The notes under the pieces are model-generated. The model had not been told where the DNA came from. It was given only the letters and a program-made list of their open reading frames with translations, and made no database searches. Source: Marinomonas sp. IMCC 4694 (GTDB lineage Bacteria > Pseudomonadota > Gammaproteobacteria > Pseudomonadales > Marinomonadaceae). Taken from it: 64,000 nucleotides of DNA. Below, in pieces: positions 9,503 to 17,900 of this stretch; the stretch's first letter is position 1; each line of letters opens with the position of its first letter. The stretch is from positions 3,348,001 to 3,412,000 of the forward strand of contig NZ_VSRV01000001.1 in assembly GCF_008122525.1 (NCBI RefSeq), given 5' to 3'. A program made the translations under genes and the position numbers.

Positions 9503-9506
9503 AATT

Positions 9507-9591
9507 TGGTGCGGAAGGAGAGACTCGAACTCTCACGCCGTGAAGCACTGGAACCTAAATCCAGCGTGTCTACCAATTCCACCACTCCCGC
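9507..9591 (-). tRNA. tRNA-Leu(UAG)
   Basis: Reading the minus strand, the 85-nt gene starts GCGGGAG and ends CTTCCGC-A-CCA, giving a full seven-pair acceptor stem (one G-U pair), discriminator A73 and an encoded CCA. The D-loop region GTGGTGGAATTGGTAGACAC, the anticodon stem CTGGA/TCCAG around TTTAGGT (anticodon TAG), a long variable arm and the GTTCGAGTC T-loop are all present. The long variable arm and A73 fit leucine. It reads CUA codons. Confidence 0.97.
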
Positions 9592-9705
9592 AAGGAATGG
9601 CGAGCATTATAGGCAATTGAATAACGCGGTCAATCGTTTTTTTGATTTTTTATTAAAAAAACTGAAAATACCGTCATTGCCTTACCCTGCTGCCATAACA
9701 ATCGT

Positions 9706-9746
9706 TGTCTTGTGCTTAGAAAACAGTGTCTTGTGCTTAGAAAACA
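9706..9746. repeat. Two tandem copies of a 20-nt unit at the fba stop codon
   Basis: TGTCTTGTGCTTAGAAAACA occurs at 9706-9725 and again at 9727-9746, one base apart. The second copy contains the fba stop codon and last codons, so the first looks like a local duplication of the gene end. Confidence 0.9.
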
Positions 9747-10804
9747 CGCCCGCCTGCGTATTCGCCGCGCTCGTAACGTACCGCCATCTCTTCAAGATCC
9801 ATAGTATGAATACGAGACGCCTGACCCGCACAACCAAAGGCTTCGTAGCGATCAATACACACCGCTTTCATCGCCTTGATACTTTCCGTTAAATATTTAC
9901 GTGGGTCAAAGTTGCCTTTGTGCTCGGCCAAACTACGGCGAATCGCGCCCGTTGCCGCCAAACGTAAATCCGTATCAATGTTCACTTTACGCACACCGTA
10001 ACGAATCGCTTTCACAATCTCTTCCACTGGCACACCGTAAGTTTCTGGGATTTCACCGCCAAATTCGTTGATGATTTTTAACCAATCTTGTGGCACAGAA
10101 GAAGAGCCGTGCAATACAATATGGGTGTTTGGCAAGAGCTCCACGATTTTCGCGATACGCTCAATGTCCAAAATATCGCCCGTCGGTGGACGCGTAAACT
10201 TGTACGCACCATGACTGGTGCCAATGGCCACAGCCAAAGCATCGATACCGGTTGCGTTCACAAAGTCCACCGCTTCTTGTGGGTCGGTCAGCATTTGATC
10301 CATGGTCAAAATGCCTGCGGCCCCTACGCCGTCTTCTTCGCCCGCCTCACCGGTTTCAAGCGAACCCAATACACCCAGTTCGCCTTCCACAGACACACCG
10401 CAAGCGTGTGCAAACTCAACGGTACGACGCGTCACATCCACATTGTAATCATAGCTTGCAGGGGTTTTGCCATCCGCCATCAAAGAACCATCCATCATAA
10501 CGGATGAAAAGCCCAATTGAATTGAACGCTGGCAGATCGCCGGTGACGTACCATGATCTTGGTGCATCACCACAGGAATGTGGGGATAATCTTCAATTGC
10601 AGCGGCAATAAGGTGACGCAAAAAGTGCGAGCCGGCGTACTGACGAGCGCCCGCAGACGCCTGCATAATCACTGGCGAATTCACTTCATGAGCCGCTTCC
10701 ATGATGGCTTTTACTTGCTCCATGTTATTCACATTAAAAGCAGGCAAACCATAGCTGTGTTCAGCAGCATGATCCAACAGTTGACGCATACTAATTAAAG
10801 GCAT
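9737..10804 (-). CDS. fba: Fructose-bisphosphate aldolase, class II
   Basis: This zinc-dependent aldolase interconverts fructose 1,6-bisphosphate with glyceraldehyde 3-phosphate and dihydroxyacetone phosphate. The start at 10804 (MPLISMRQLL) is set by AGAGGAAA about 8 nt upstream; six extra upstream residues in the open frame are discarded. The 355-residue protein has zinc-ligand motifs VVMHQDHG, EGELGVLG and HGSSSVPQ, and the phosphate motif VRKVNIDTDLRLA. It resembles the Calvin-cycle-type subgroup seen in many proteobacteria. It is the last gene of the tkt-epd-pgk-fba cluster, separated from pgk by 273 nt, so it may also have its own promoter. Confidence 0.97.
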   Translation of the reverse strand: MPLISMRQLLDHAAEHSYGLPAFNVNNMEQVKAIMEAAHEVNSPVIMQASAGARQYAGSHFLRHLIAAAIEDYPHIPVVMHQDHGTSPAICQRSIQLGFSSVMMDGSLMADGKTPASYDYNVDVTRRTVEFAHACGVSVEGELGVLGSLETGEAGEEDGVGAAGILTMDQMLTDPQEAVDFVNATGIDALAVAIGTSHGAYKFTRPPTGDILDIERIAKIVELLPNTHIVLHGSSSVPQDWLKIINEFGGEIPETYGVPVEEIVKAIRYGVRKVNIDTDLRLAATGAIRRSLAEHKGNFDPRKYLTESIKAMKAVCIDRYEAFGCAGQASRIHTMDLEEMAVRYERGEYAGGRVF

Positions 10805-10912
10805 AAAAGTTTCCTCTGACAATTTGTCTTGTTTTTTATGTATAACGGATTAAAGGGCGCTTAATGCGCCATTTAATATTTTTTATCATAGCGCTGATCA
10901 AGTCAGGCTATG

Positions 10913-11046
10913 TGGCTTACGCCTTATCGTTATTGTCATCTTCGACTCGCGCCGAACAGGTCACTCTCTAGTTTTATACTCGTAAGCTCGCTTTTATGCT
11001 CAGGTATGGCACGAAAACGAACTTATGACGTTGGCTTACGCCTTAT
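10913..11046. repeat. 15-nt direct repeat between pgk and fba
   Basis: TGGCTTACGCCTTAT is found at 10913-10927 and 11032-11046. The 104 nt between them hold no gene. The neighbouring hairpin GGCGC-TTAAT-GCGCC lies near 10855-10870. Function unknown. Confidence 0.75.
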
Positions 11047-11077
11047 TATTTAGAACGATCTTTGCCATTCTTTGATA

Positions 11078-12241
11078 CTAATTTTGCGCGCGTGACTCCA
11101 ACATCGCAACCGCTGGAAGCACTTTTCCTTCAACAAATTCTAAAAATGCACCACCGCCGGTCGAAATATACGAAATTTTGTCGGCCAAACCGTACTTATC
11201 AATCGCGGCCAACGTATCACCGCCTCCCGCAACAGAGAAGGCATCGCTGTCGGCAATCGCTTGTGCGACCACTTCAGTGCCTTTGGAAAAATTATCAAAC
11301 TCAAACACACCACATGGACCGTTCCATAGGATGGTTTTTGCCCCTTTTAATATGTCCGCAAGCGCTTGAGCAGAATCTGGGCCTAAGTCCATGATTTCTT
11401 CGTTGTCTGCTACTTGGTCTACCGGTTTAACCGTCGCAATCGCGGTCTCAGAAAACTCAGTCCCCACACGAACATCAGTGACTTCAGGAATGTCCAACTC
11501 TGCCATGAGTTTCTGGGCTTGAGGAATCAAGTCTTTTTCATACAACGACTGGCCCACATTAAAGCCACGCGCCGCAACGAAGGTGTTGGAAATACCACCA
11601 CCCACAATGAGTTGATCGCAAATCTTAGACAACGATTCTAGCACCGTCAGTTTGGTCGACACTTTTGAGCCACCAACAATTGCCACCAAAGGACGAGCTG
11701 GGTTGTCTAATGCTTTACCAAGTGCTTCCAGTTCTGCGGCCAACAAAGGGCCAGCGCAAGCGATCGGTGCGAATTTCGCAACGCCGTGAGTTGACGCATG
11801 AGCACGGTGAGCGGTACCAAATGCATCCATAACGAAAACATCGCACAACGCCGCCATTTTTTTAGACAAGGTTTCATCGTCTTTTTTCTCGCCAACATTG
11901 AAACGAACGTTTTCAACCAAAACAAGGTGACCCGCTTCGACCTCAACACCGTCCAACCAATCTTTTACCAAAGGAACGTCTTGCCCTAGCAAGCCAGCAA
12001 GATGGGTTGCCACAGGCTGAAGAGAGAACGCTTCTTCGTACTGACCTTCTGTTGGGCGACCAAGATGAGACATCACCATGACTTTCGCGCCAGCGGCCAA
12101 TGCCAATTGAATCGTCGGTAACGCAGCACGAATACGTGCATCGCTGGTAATTTTGCCGTCTTTTACCGGAACGTTTAAATCTTCTCGAATCAACACGCGT
12201 TTATTGGTTAAATCAAGATCTGTCATATTAATTACTGTCAT
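11078..12241 (-). CDS. pgk: Phosphoglycerate kinase
   Basis: Pgk transfers phosphate between 1,3-bisphosphoglycerate and ADP in glycolysis and gluconeogenesis. It has 387 residues, the same as E. coli, and begins MTVINMTDLDL like that enzyme, with GAGGGT about 9 nt upstream. Signature motifs are RVLIREDLNVPV, VMSHLGRP, RAHASTHGVAKF, VGGSKVSTK and the nucleotide-binding stretch NGPCGVFE with GGGDTLAAI. It follows epd by 39 nt and is probably co-transcribed with it. Confidence 0.98.
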   Translation of the reverse strand: MTVINMTDLDLTNKRVLIREDLNVPVKDGKITSDARIRAALPTIQLALAAGAKVMVMSHLGRPTEGQYEEAFSLQPVATHLAGLLGQDVPLVKDWLDGVEVEAGHLVLVENVRFNVGEKKDDETLSKKMAALCDVFVMDAFGTAHRAHASTHGVAKFAPIACAGPLLAAELEALGKALDNPARPLVAIVGGSKVSTKLTVLESLSKICDQLIVGGGISNTFVAARGFNVGQSLYEKDLIPQAQKLMAELDIPEVTDVRVGTEFSETAIATVKPVDQVADNEEIMDLGPDSAQALADILKGAKTILWNGPCGVFEFDNFSKGTEVVAQAIADSDAFSVAGGGDTLAAIDKYGLADKISYISTGGGAFLEFVEGKVLPAVAMLESRAQN

Positions 12242-12280
12242 GTACGATACCCTCGTCGTTTAACGTTCCAATGTACTAAT

Positions 12281-13306
12281 CTAATTTTTTTGTTCTATCA
12301 CATCAGCCCAATGTGTGGCCACGTCTAACATTCTGTTGGCGTAGCCCCATTCATTATCAAACCAACACAGCAACTTCACCATGCGTCTGTCGATCACTTG
12401 CGTTTGAGTGCTGTCGATAACCACCGAGCGCGGGTCATGATTGAAGTCCACAGACGCGTGCGCTTCTTTCGTGAAGCCCATTAATCCCGTGTATTTCGTA
12501 TTGGCCGCGCGCTCTAATTGTTCGTTTATTTGCTCGGCGGTCACATCTTGCTCGGTGCGTAAAACCAAGTCAATCACCGAGACATTCAAGGTCGGCACGC
12601 GTACCGCGTTACAACCCATTTTGCCTTCAAGCTCTGGCATCATACGAGTAATACCTTTCGCCAAACCGGTATCTACCGGAATAATGGAGCTCAGCGCGGC
12701 GCGCGTTAAGCGCAAATCTTTTGTGTGATAACCATCTATCACAGGTTGATCGTTCATCGCAGAATGAATGGTTTGACTCATACCATGCACCACGCCGGAA
12801 AACTGTTTAATAATGTCCAACACAGGAATCAGGCAATTCGTGGTACAGGATGCCGCCGAGACAATATCATGATGTGGCTGGATATCCTGATGATTAAAAC
12901 CGTAGACAATCGTCGCGTCCACATCCGCCGCCGCTGGCTGGGAAAGCAGCAGCCTAGGCACACCTGCTTTTAAATACGCTTGTGCGCTGTGTCGATCAGA
13001 AAAACTCCCGGAACACTCCAACACCAAATCCAGCTTAAGAGAGGCCCAATCCAGCTCCTCTGGCGTTGCACAGGAAAAGCACAGGATCGCATCGTCACCG
13101 ATGATCAGCGCATTGTCTTTTGTGGATACCGGTTTTGGAAAGCGGCCATGGGTGGTGTCATAGCGCGTTAGATAACTGATTGTCTCGATGTTGGACAATT
13201 CATTAATAGCAATCACTTGAATGTGATCGCGGTAGCCGTTTTCATAAAGCGCTCGTAATACCGAACGACCTATTCGACCATAACCATTGATAGCGACTCG
13301 CAACAT
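12281..13306 (-). CDS. epd: Erythrose-4-phosphate dehydrogenase (GAPDH family)
   Basis: The protein has the GAPDH fold: NAD motif INGYGRIGR at the N-terminus and active-site ASCTTNC with the nucleophilic Cys near residue 154. It is closer to Epd than to GapA, having AINEL after the NAD fold and IHSAMNDQPVIDGYH. Epd oxidises erythrose 4-phosphate to 4-phosphoerythronate for pyridoxal phosphate synthesis. The position between tkt (which makes erythrose 4-phosphate) and pgk is a common gammaproteobacterial order. It might also be annotated as type I glyceraldehyde-3-phosphate dehydrogenase, and a dual role cannot be excluded. Confidence 0.85.
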   Translation of the reverse strand: MLRVAINGYGRIGRSVLRALYENGYRDHIQVIAINELSNIETISYLTRYDTTHGRFPKPVSTKDNALIIGDDAILCFSCATPEELDWASLKLDLVLECSGSFSDRHSAQAYLKAGVPRLLLSQPAAADVDATIVYGFNHQDIQPHHDIVSAASCTTNCLIPVLDIIKQFSGVVHGMSQTIHSAMNDQPVIDGYHTKDLRLTRAALSSIIPVDTGLAKGITRMMPELEGKMGCNAVRVPTLNVSVIDLVLRTEQDVTAEQINEQLERAANTKYTGLMGFTKEAHASVDFNHDPRSVVIDSTQTQVIDRRMVKLLCWFDNEWGYANRMLDVATHWADVIEQKN

Positions 13307-13369
13307 ATTCCCACTACTTCATCGCAAAGAAAGTGCCAAATCAGTCACCACTTTCTGCCTTAATAAAAG

Positions 13370-13402
13370 GAAAAAGAGACGCACAAAGCGCGTCTCTTTT
13401 CT
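13370..13402 (-). terminator. Terminator between tkt and epd
   Basis: AAAGAGACGC pairs with GCGTCTCTTT around a short loop, with an A run on one side and T-rich sequence on the other. It would end most tkt transcripts, so epd-pgk may depend on read-through or on a promoter in the remaining short gap. Confidence 0.75.
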
Positions 13403-13417
13403 TATCAAGCAACGTAC

Positions 13418-15418
13418 TTACACAGCGAGAATTTTCTCAGCCGTTTCAACAACATTGTCGACGGTGAAACCGAAGTGTTTCAGAAGATCACCACCAGGTG
13501 CAGACTCACCAAATGTTGTCATGCCAACCGTTGCACCTTCAAAACCAACGTACTTGTACCAGTAGTCAGCATGAGCCGCTTCAATCGCAACACGCTTAGT
13601 CACATTGCTAGGCAATACAGACGCTTTATACGCCGCATCTTGCGCATCAAACGCATTGGTAGATGGCATAGACACAACACGAACTTTCTTACCTTTCGCT
13701 GTCAATGCTTCCGCAGACGCCATCGCCAAGCCCACTTCAGAACCGGTCGCGATCAAAATAAGATCGGGTGTACCCGCGCAATCCTGAAGAACGTAACCGC
13801 CTTTCGCGACGTTTGCTAACTGTTCAGCGTTACGCGCTTGAGCAGGCAAACCTTGGCGAGAGAAGATCAATGACGTTGGTCCATCACGACGCTCAACCGC
13901 CGCTTTCCAAGCAACCGCCGTTTCGGCCGCATCACAAGGACGCCATACGGACATATTTGGCGTCATGCGCAAGTTAGCAAGCTGCTCGACGGGCTGATGC
14001 GTTGGACCGTCTTCACCTTGACCAATAGAGTCATGAGTGTAAACAAAGACGTTCTGGATACCCATCAATGCCGACATACGCACCGCATTACGGGCGTATT
14101 CCATGAACATCATGAAGGTCGCGCCGTAGTTGATAAAACCACCGTGCAAAGACGCACCATTCATGATGCCGCTCATGCCGAATTCACGTACACCGTAATA
14201 AATGTAGTTGCCAGCAGGGTCTTCTTGAATGCCTTTTGAACCAGACCATAACGTCAAGTTGGAACCAGCAAGATCCGCAGAACCGCCTAGCAATTCAGGC
14301 AACATAGCGCCAAAGAAACCGATCGCATTTTGCGAGGCTTTACGGCTGGCGATATTCTCACCCTTATCTTGGCTTTCTTGAATGAAGGCTTGCGCTTTTG
14401 CTTCAAAATCCGCAGGCAATTCGCCTTTGATAACACGGCGTTCAAATTCAGCCGCCAACTCAGGGAAAGCCGCTTGGTACGCAGCAAATTTGGCGTCCCA
14501 TTCCACTTCACGCACTGCGCCGTCTTTTTTCGCATCCCAGCCCGCATAAACGTCTGCAGGAATTTCAAACGGCGCGTATGGCCATTCGAGGAATTCACGT
14601 GCGGCCGCGATTTCAGCATCACCTAAGGGTGCGCCGTGACAATCGTGACTGCCAGATTTGTTTGGCGAACCGAAACCAATGATGGTTTTGCAACAAATCA
14701 ATGTTGGCTTGTTTGTTTCGGCTTTCGCCGCTTCGATCGCCGCTTTAATCGCGACAGGATCGTGGCCATCAACGTCGGCAATCACATGCCAGCCATAGGC
14801 TTCAAAACGTTGTGGCGTGTTGTCTGTAAACCAGCCTTCCACGTGACCATCGATGGAAATGCCGTTGTCATCCCAAAACGCGACCAATTTGCCCAAGCCC
14901 AAAGTACCAGCCAGTGAACAGGCTTCGTGGGAAATACCTTCCATCAAGCAGCCATCGCCAACAAAGCAATAGGTATTGTGGTCAACCACTGTATGGCCTT
15001 CGCGGTTAAACTGCGCCGCCAAGGTTTTTTCCGCGATAGCCATGCCAACCGCATTACTGATACCCGCGCCCAATGGGCCCGTTGTGGTTTCTACGCCATC
15101 GGTGTAACCGTATTCTGGGTGACCCGGTGTTTTGGAGTGAAGCTGACGAAATTGCTTCAGTTCTTCGATTGGCAATTTGTAGCCAGAAAGGTGCAAAAGA
15201 GAGTAGATCAACATGGAACCATGACCGTTAGACAAGACAAAGCGGTCACGGTCTACCCATTTCGAGTTATTTGGGTTGTGCTTAAGAAAATCATTCCACA
15301 ACACTTCAGCGATATCCGCCATGCCCATTGGCGCACCTGGGTGACCTGAATTGGCTTTTTGTACCGCGTCCATACTCAATGCACGTATGGCGTTAGCAAG
15401 TTGTTTCCGAGACGACAT
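13418..15418 (-). CDS. tkt: Transketolase
   Basis: Transketolase moves two-carbon units between sugar phosphates in the pentose phosphate pathway, using thiamine diphosphate. At 666 residues it matches E. coli TktA (663). It starts MSSRKQLANAIRALS with AGGAG 9 nt upstream. The thiamine-binding motif GDGCLMEG, the substrate region SGHPGAPMGMAD, and FVYTHDSIGQGEDGPTHQP in the pyrimidine domain are intact. It heads the tkt-epd-pgk-fba cluster and is divergent from metK. Confidence 0.98.
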   Translation of the reverse strand: MSSRKQLANAIRALSMDAVQKANSGHPGAPMGMADIAEVLWNDFLKHNPNNSKWVDRDRFVLSNGHGSMLIYSLLHLSGYKLPIEELKQFRQLHSKTPGHPEYGYTDGVETTTGPLGAGISNAVGMAIAEKTLAAQFNREGHTVVDHNTYCFVGDGCLMEGISHEACSLAGTLGLGKLVAFWDDNGISIDGHVEGWFTDNTPQRFEAYGWHVIADVDGHDPVAIKAAIEAAKAETNKPTLICCKTIIGFGSPNKSGSHDCHGAPLGDAEIAAAREFLEWPYAPFEIPADVYAGWDAKKDGAVREVEWDAKFAAYQAAFPELAAEFERRVIKGELPADFEAKAQAFIQESQDKGENIASRKASQNAIGFFGAMLPELLGGSADLAGSNLTLWSGSKGIQEDPAGNYIYYGVREFGMSGIMNGASLHGGFINYGATFMMFMEYARNAVRMSALMGIQNVFVYTHDSIGQGEDGPTHQPVEQLANLRMTPNMSVWRPCDAAETAVAWKAAVERRDGPTSLIFSRQGLPAQARNAEQLANVAKGGYVLQDCAGTPDLILIATGSEVGLAMASAEALTAKGKKVRVVSMPSTNAFDAQDAAYKASVLPSNVTKRVAIEAAHADYWYKYVGFEGATVGMTTFGESAPGGDLLKHFGFTVDNVVETAEKILAV

Positions 15419-15645
15419 GGTTATTCCACTCCTAATGACTTAACGAACAAAATAGTCGCTGCATTTTCTACGGGATAGAGCCACCAAGCAACGCTGGCAC
15501 CCTCGTAACGCCCAAACATTGAGCAAAGAAAATGAAACAACATAGAATTGCGCACTATCCTATCAAAAAAACCGTTCTTTGCCTCATTAAAATCCATGGC
15601 ACGGGTTGATATTTAAACAGCGCTCGTTCATCATGAGCCCCTTAA

Positions 15646-15786
15646 AGCGTCGATTTGTCTCGGCTTGCGGACGCTATATAAATTCAGCTAAACAGATTCA
15701 GATAAGACCTGTTTAGTATTTTTATGCCAAACAGGTTTTTTTAGGCCTGTTTAGCGACTCACTCAGCTAAAGAGGAAATTTTTCTC
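15646..15786 (+). promoter_or_regulatory. metK promoter and candidate attenuator leader
   Basis: A possible sigma-70 promoter is TTGTCT (15655-15660), 16 nt, TATAAA (15677-15682). The leader then has four complementary segments: A CTAAACAG (15688-15695), B CTGTTTAG (15709-15716), C AAACAGG (15729-15735) and D CCTGTTTAG (15746-15754). B with C forms a hairpin followed directly by seven T, a terminator. A with B, or C with D, would prevent it. AGAGGAAA precedes the metK ATG. The layout is that of an attenuator or small riboswitch. No aptamer class was recognised. The rest of the 368-nt tkt-metK gap shows nothing else. Confidence 0.55.
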
Positions 15787-16950
15787 ATGTCCGAATATTC
15801 TTTATTTACTTCTGAATCCGTATCAGAAGGCCACCCAGATAAAATCGCCGATCAAGTGTCCGATGCTATTCTGGATGCCATTTTGGCCGAAGACCCAGAA
15901 GCCCGCGTTGCCTGCGAAACCCTCGTGAAAACCGGCATGGTTTTGGTTGCTGGGGAAGTACGCACCAACGCATGGGTCGACATCGAAGAAATCGCCCGTG
16001 GTGTCATTCGTGAAATCGGCTACAACAGCTCAGACATGGGCTTCGATTGGGAATCCTGTGCGGTCATGAACGCTATTGGCAAGCAGTCATCTGACATTGC
16101 CGTGGGCGTTGATGAGGCCAGCGAAAAAGAGCAAGGCGCCGGCGACCAAGGTTTGATGTTTGGTTTTGCCACCAACGAAACCGACGTATTAATGCCCGCC
16201 CCTATCACCTACGCACACCGTTTGGTTCAACGCCAAGCCGAAGTACGTAAAAACGGCACGCTGGATTTCTTGCGCCCAGACGCGAAAAGCCAAGTGACCT
16301 TCCGCTACGATGAACATGGCAAGCCGTGCGCTATCGACGCGGTGGTTTTGTCAACGCAGCATAGTAAAGCAATAAAACAAGCTGACCTTCGTGAAGCCGT
16401 GATGGAAGAAATCATCAAGCCAGTTCTTCCTGCGGAATGGCTATCAAAAGACACCAAATACTTCATTAACCCAACGGGGCAATTCATTATCGGTGGACCC
16501 GTGGGCGATTGTGGTCTGACCGGCCGTAAAATTATCGTCGACACATACGGCGGCATGGCCCGTCACGGTGGCGGTGCTTTCTCTGGTAAAGACCCATCCA
16601 AGGTTGACCGTTCTGCGGCATACGCGGGTCGTTACGTGGCGAAAAACATCGTTGCGGCGGGTCTTGCAGACAAATGTGAAATCCAAATTTCTTACGCTAT
16701 TGGTGTAGCTGAACCAACGTCTATCAGCATTAACACCTTTGGAACAGGCAAAGTGAGCGACGCGGTGATTTCTCAATTGGTTCGTGAGCACTTCGAATTA
16801 CGCCCAGCGGGTCTGATCAAAATGCTCGATCTGAAACGCCCAATTTACTTGCCAACGGCGGCTTATGGCCATTTTGGTCGTGAAGGCGAGAACTTCACGT
16901 GGGAAAAAACCGACAAAGCCAACGCATTACGCCAAGCTGCAGGTTTATAA
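15787..16950 (+). CDS. metK: S-adenosylmethionine synthetase
   Basis: MetK makes SAM from methionine and ATP. The 387 residues begin with FTSESVSEGHPDKIADQVSDA, and the family signatures GAGDQGLMFG and GGGAFSGKDPSKVDRSAAY (ATP/phosphate binding) are present. It ends in the usual WEKTDKANALRQAAGL region. The start has AGAGGAAA about 9 nt upstream. A long structured leader precedes it and a strong terminator follows, so it is transcribed alone. The window also holds two SAM-recycling or SAM-using genes, mtnN and metW. Confidence 0.98.
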   Translation: MSEYSLFTSESVSEGHPDKIADQVSDAILDAILAEDPEARVACETLVKTGMVLVAGEVRTNAWVDIEEIARGVIREIGYNSSDMGFDWESCAVMNAIGKQSSDIAVGVDEASEKEQGAGDQGLMFGFATNETDVLMPAPITYAHRLVQRQAEVRKNGTLDFLRPDAKSQVTFRYDEHGKPCAIDAVVLSTQHSKAIKQADLREAVMEEIIKPVLPAEWLSKDTKYFINPTGQFIIGGPVGDCGLTGRKIIVDTYGGMARHGGGAFSGKDPSKVDRSAAYAGRYVAKNIVAAGLADKCEIQISYAIGVAEPTSISINTFGTGKVSDAVISQLVREHFELRPAGLIKMLDLKRPIYLPTAAYGHFGREGENFTWEKTDKANALRQAAGL

Positions 16951-16969
16951 TTTTCTGATTTTCCGTTAT

Positions 16970-17023
16970 AAAGCCTTCTTCTGCTTTGCTTTTTGAAAGT
17001 ACTGTGCAGAAAAAGGCTTTTTT
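16970..17023 (+). terminator. Terminator after metK
   Basis: AAAGCCTT at 16970 pairs with AAGGCTTT at 17013, with a TTCTGC/GCAGAA inner extension, and is followed by a T run. Confidence 0.8.
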
Positions 17024-17066
17024 ATGGCCCTCTCTTTTTTAAAACATGAAAAAATACAGGACAAGT

Positions 17067-17813
17067 ATGCGTATTCCACGAATTTTTATCGACACCGCAC
17101 TCACTGAGAATACGACTCTTGCCCTACCTGATGCGTCCTTTCAGCATGTATGTAAAGTATTACGCCTAAAAGCCGATCACCCTTTACGCGTGTTTAATAG
17201 CCGAGAGTTTAATGGCAAAGGTGGGCAGTTTAATGCCACCCTATGCGAGGTCGAAAAACGCAGCGCCTGTATTCGCCTTCATGACTTTGAACCGCTCGAA
17301 AATGAATCGCCTATAAAAGTGATTATTGGCCAAACCCTGTCACGAGGCGAGCGTATGGACTATGCTATTCAAAAGTCTGTTGAAGCTGGGGTTTATGCGA
17401 TTCAGCCGCTTTTTAGTGAACGATGTGAAGTTAAATTGCAAGACAGCCGTGCTGAAAAGCGTCTTCAGCATTGGCAGCAAGTGGCAATCAGTGCTGCCGA
17501 ACAATGTGGACGTGGCTATGTTCCTATCGTTCATTCACCCATCGATTTAACCGATTGGGTGCAGAAATGTAACAATATGTTAAAGCTCACGCTGCATCAT
17601 CACAGCGCAAGACCTATTCGTCAGTGTGAAAAACCCGACAATAATACGGTGGCATTATTGATTGGCCCGGAAGGCGGATTAACAGAAAAAGAGGTGCAAC
17701 TTGCTGAAAAGTCAGGCTTTAATGCCATAACTCTAGGCCCAAGAGTACTGCGTACCGAAACGGCCCCCCTTGTCGCGCTGAGCGTGATTAACACCTTATG
17801 GGGTGATATTTGA
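17067..17813 (+). CDS. rsmE: 16S rRNA (uracil-1498-N3)-methyltransferase RsmE
   Basis: RsmE methylates U1498 in helix 44 of 16S rRNA. The start at 17067 (MRIPRIFID) is favoured by CAGGACA a few bases upstream and by the usual family N-terminus; seven more residues lie in frame. The C-terminal SPOUT domain has the knot motif LLIGPEGGLTEKEV and LGPRVLRTETAPLVAL, which bind SAM. The length of 248 is normal for the family. It precedes the tolC-like and gshB genes. Confidence 0.95.
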   Translation: MRIPRIFIDTALTENTTLALPDASFQHVCKVLRLKADHPLRVFNSREFNGKGGQFNATLCEVEKRSACIRLHDFEPLENESPIKVIIGQTLSRGERMDYAIQKSVEAGVYAIQPLFSERCEVKLQDSRAEKRLQHWQQVAISAAEQCGRGYVPIVHSPIDLTDWVQKCNNMLKLTLHHHSARPIRQCEKPDNNTVALLIGPEGGLTEKEVQLAEKSGFNAITLGPRVLRTETAPLVALSVINTLWGDI

Positions 17814-17900
17814 TCTGATCTGCTATAACAGAACAGCTACATATTCAGCGAGGAAAGGGTTTTAATATCTAAGCCAAGACAACAAAGGACACAGCATCAT

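Noticed and set aside
10088..10507. Plus-strand frame of 139 codons inside fba
   Set aside because: Antisense shadow of a highly conserved gene.
14927..15349. Plus-strand frame of 140 codons inside tkt
   Set aside because: Antisense shadow of transketolase.
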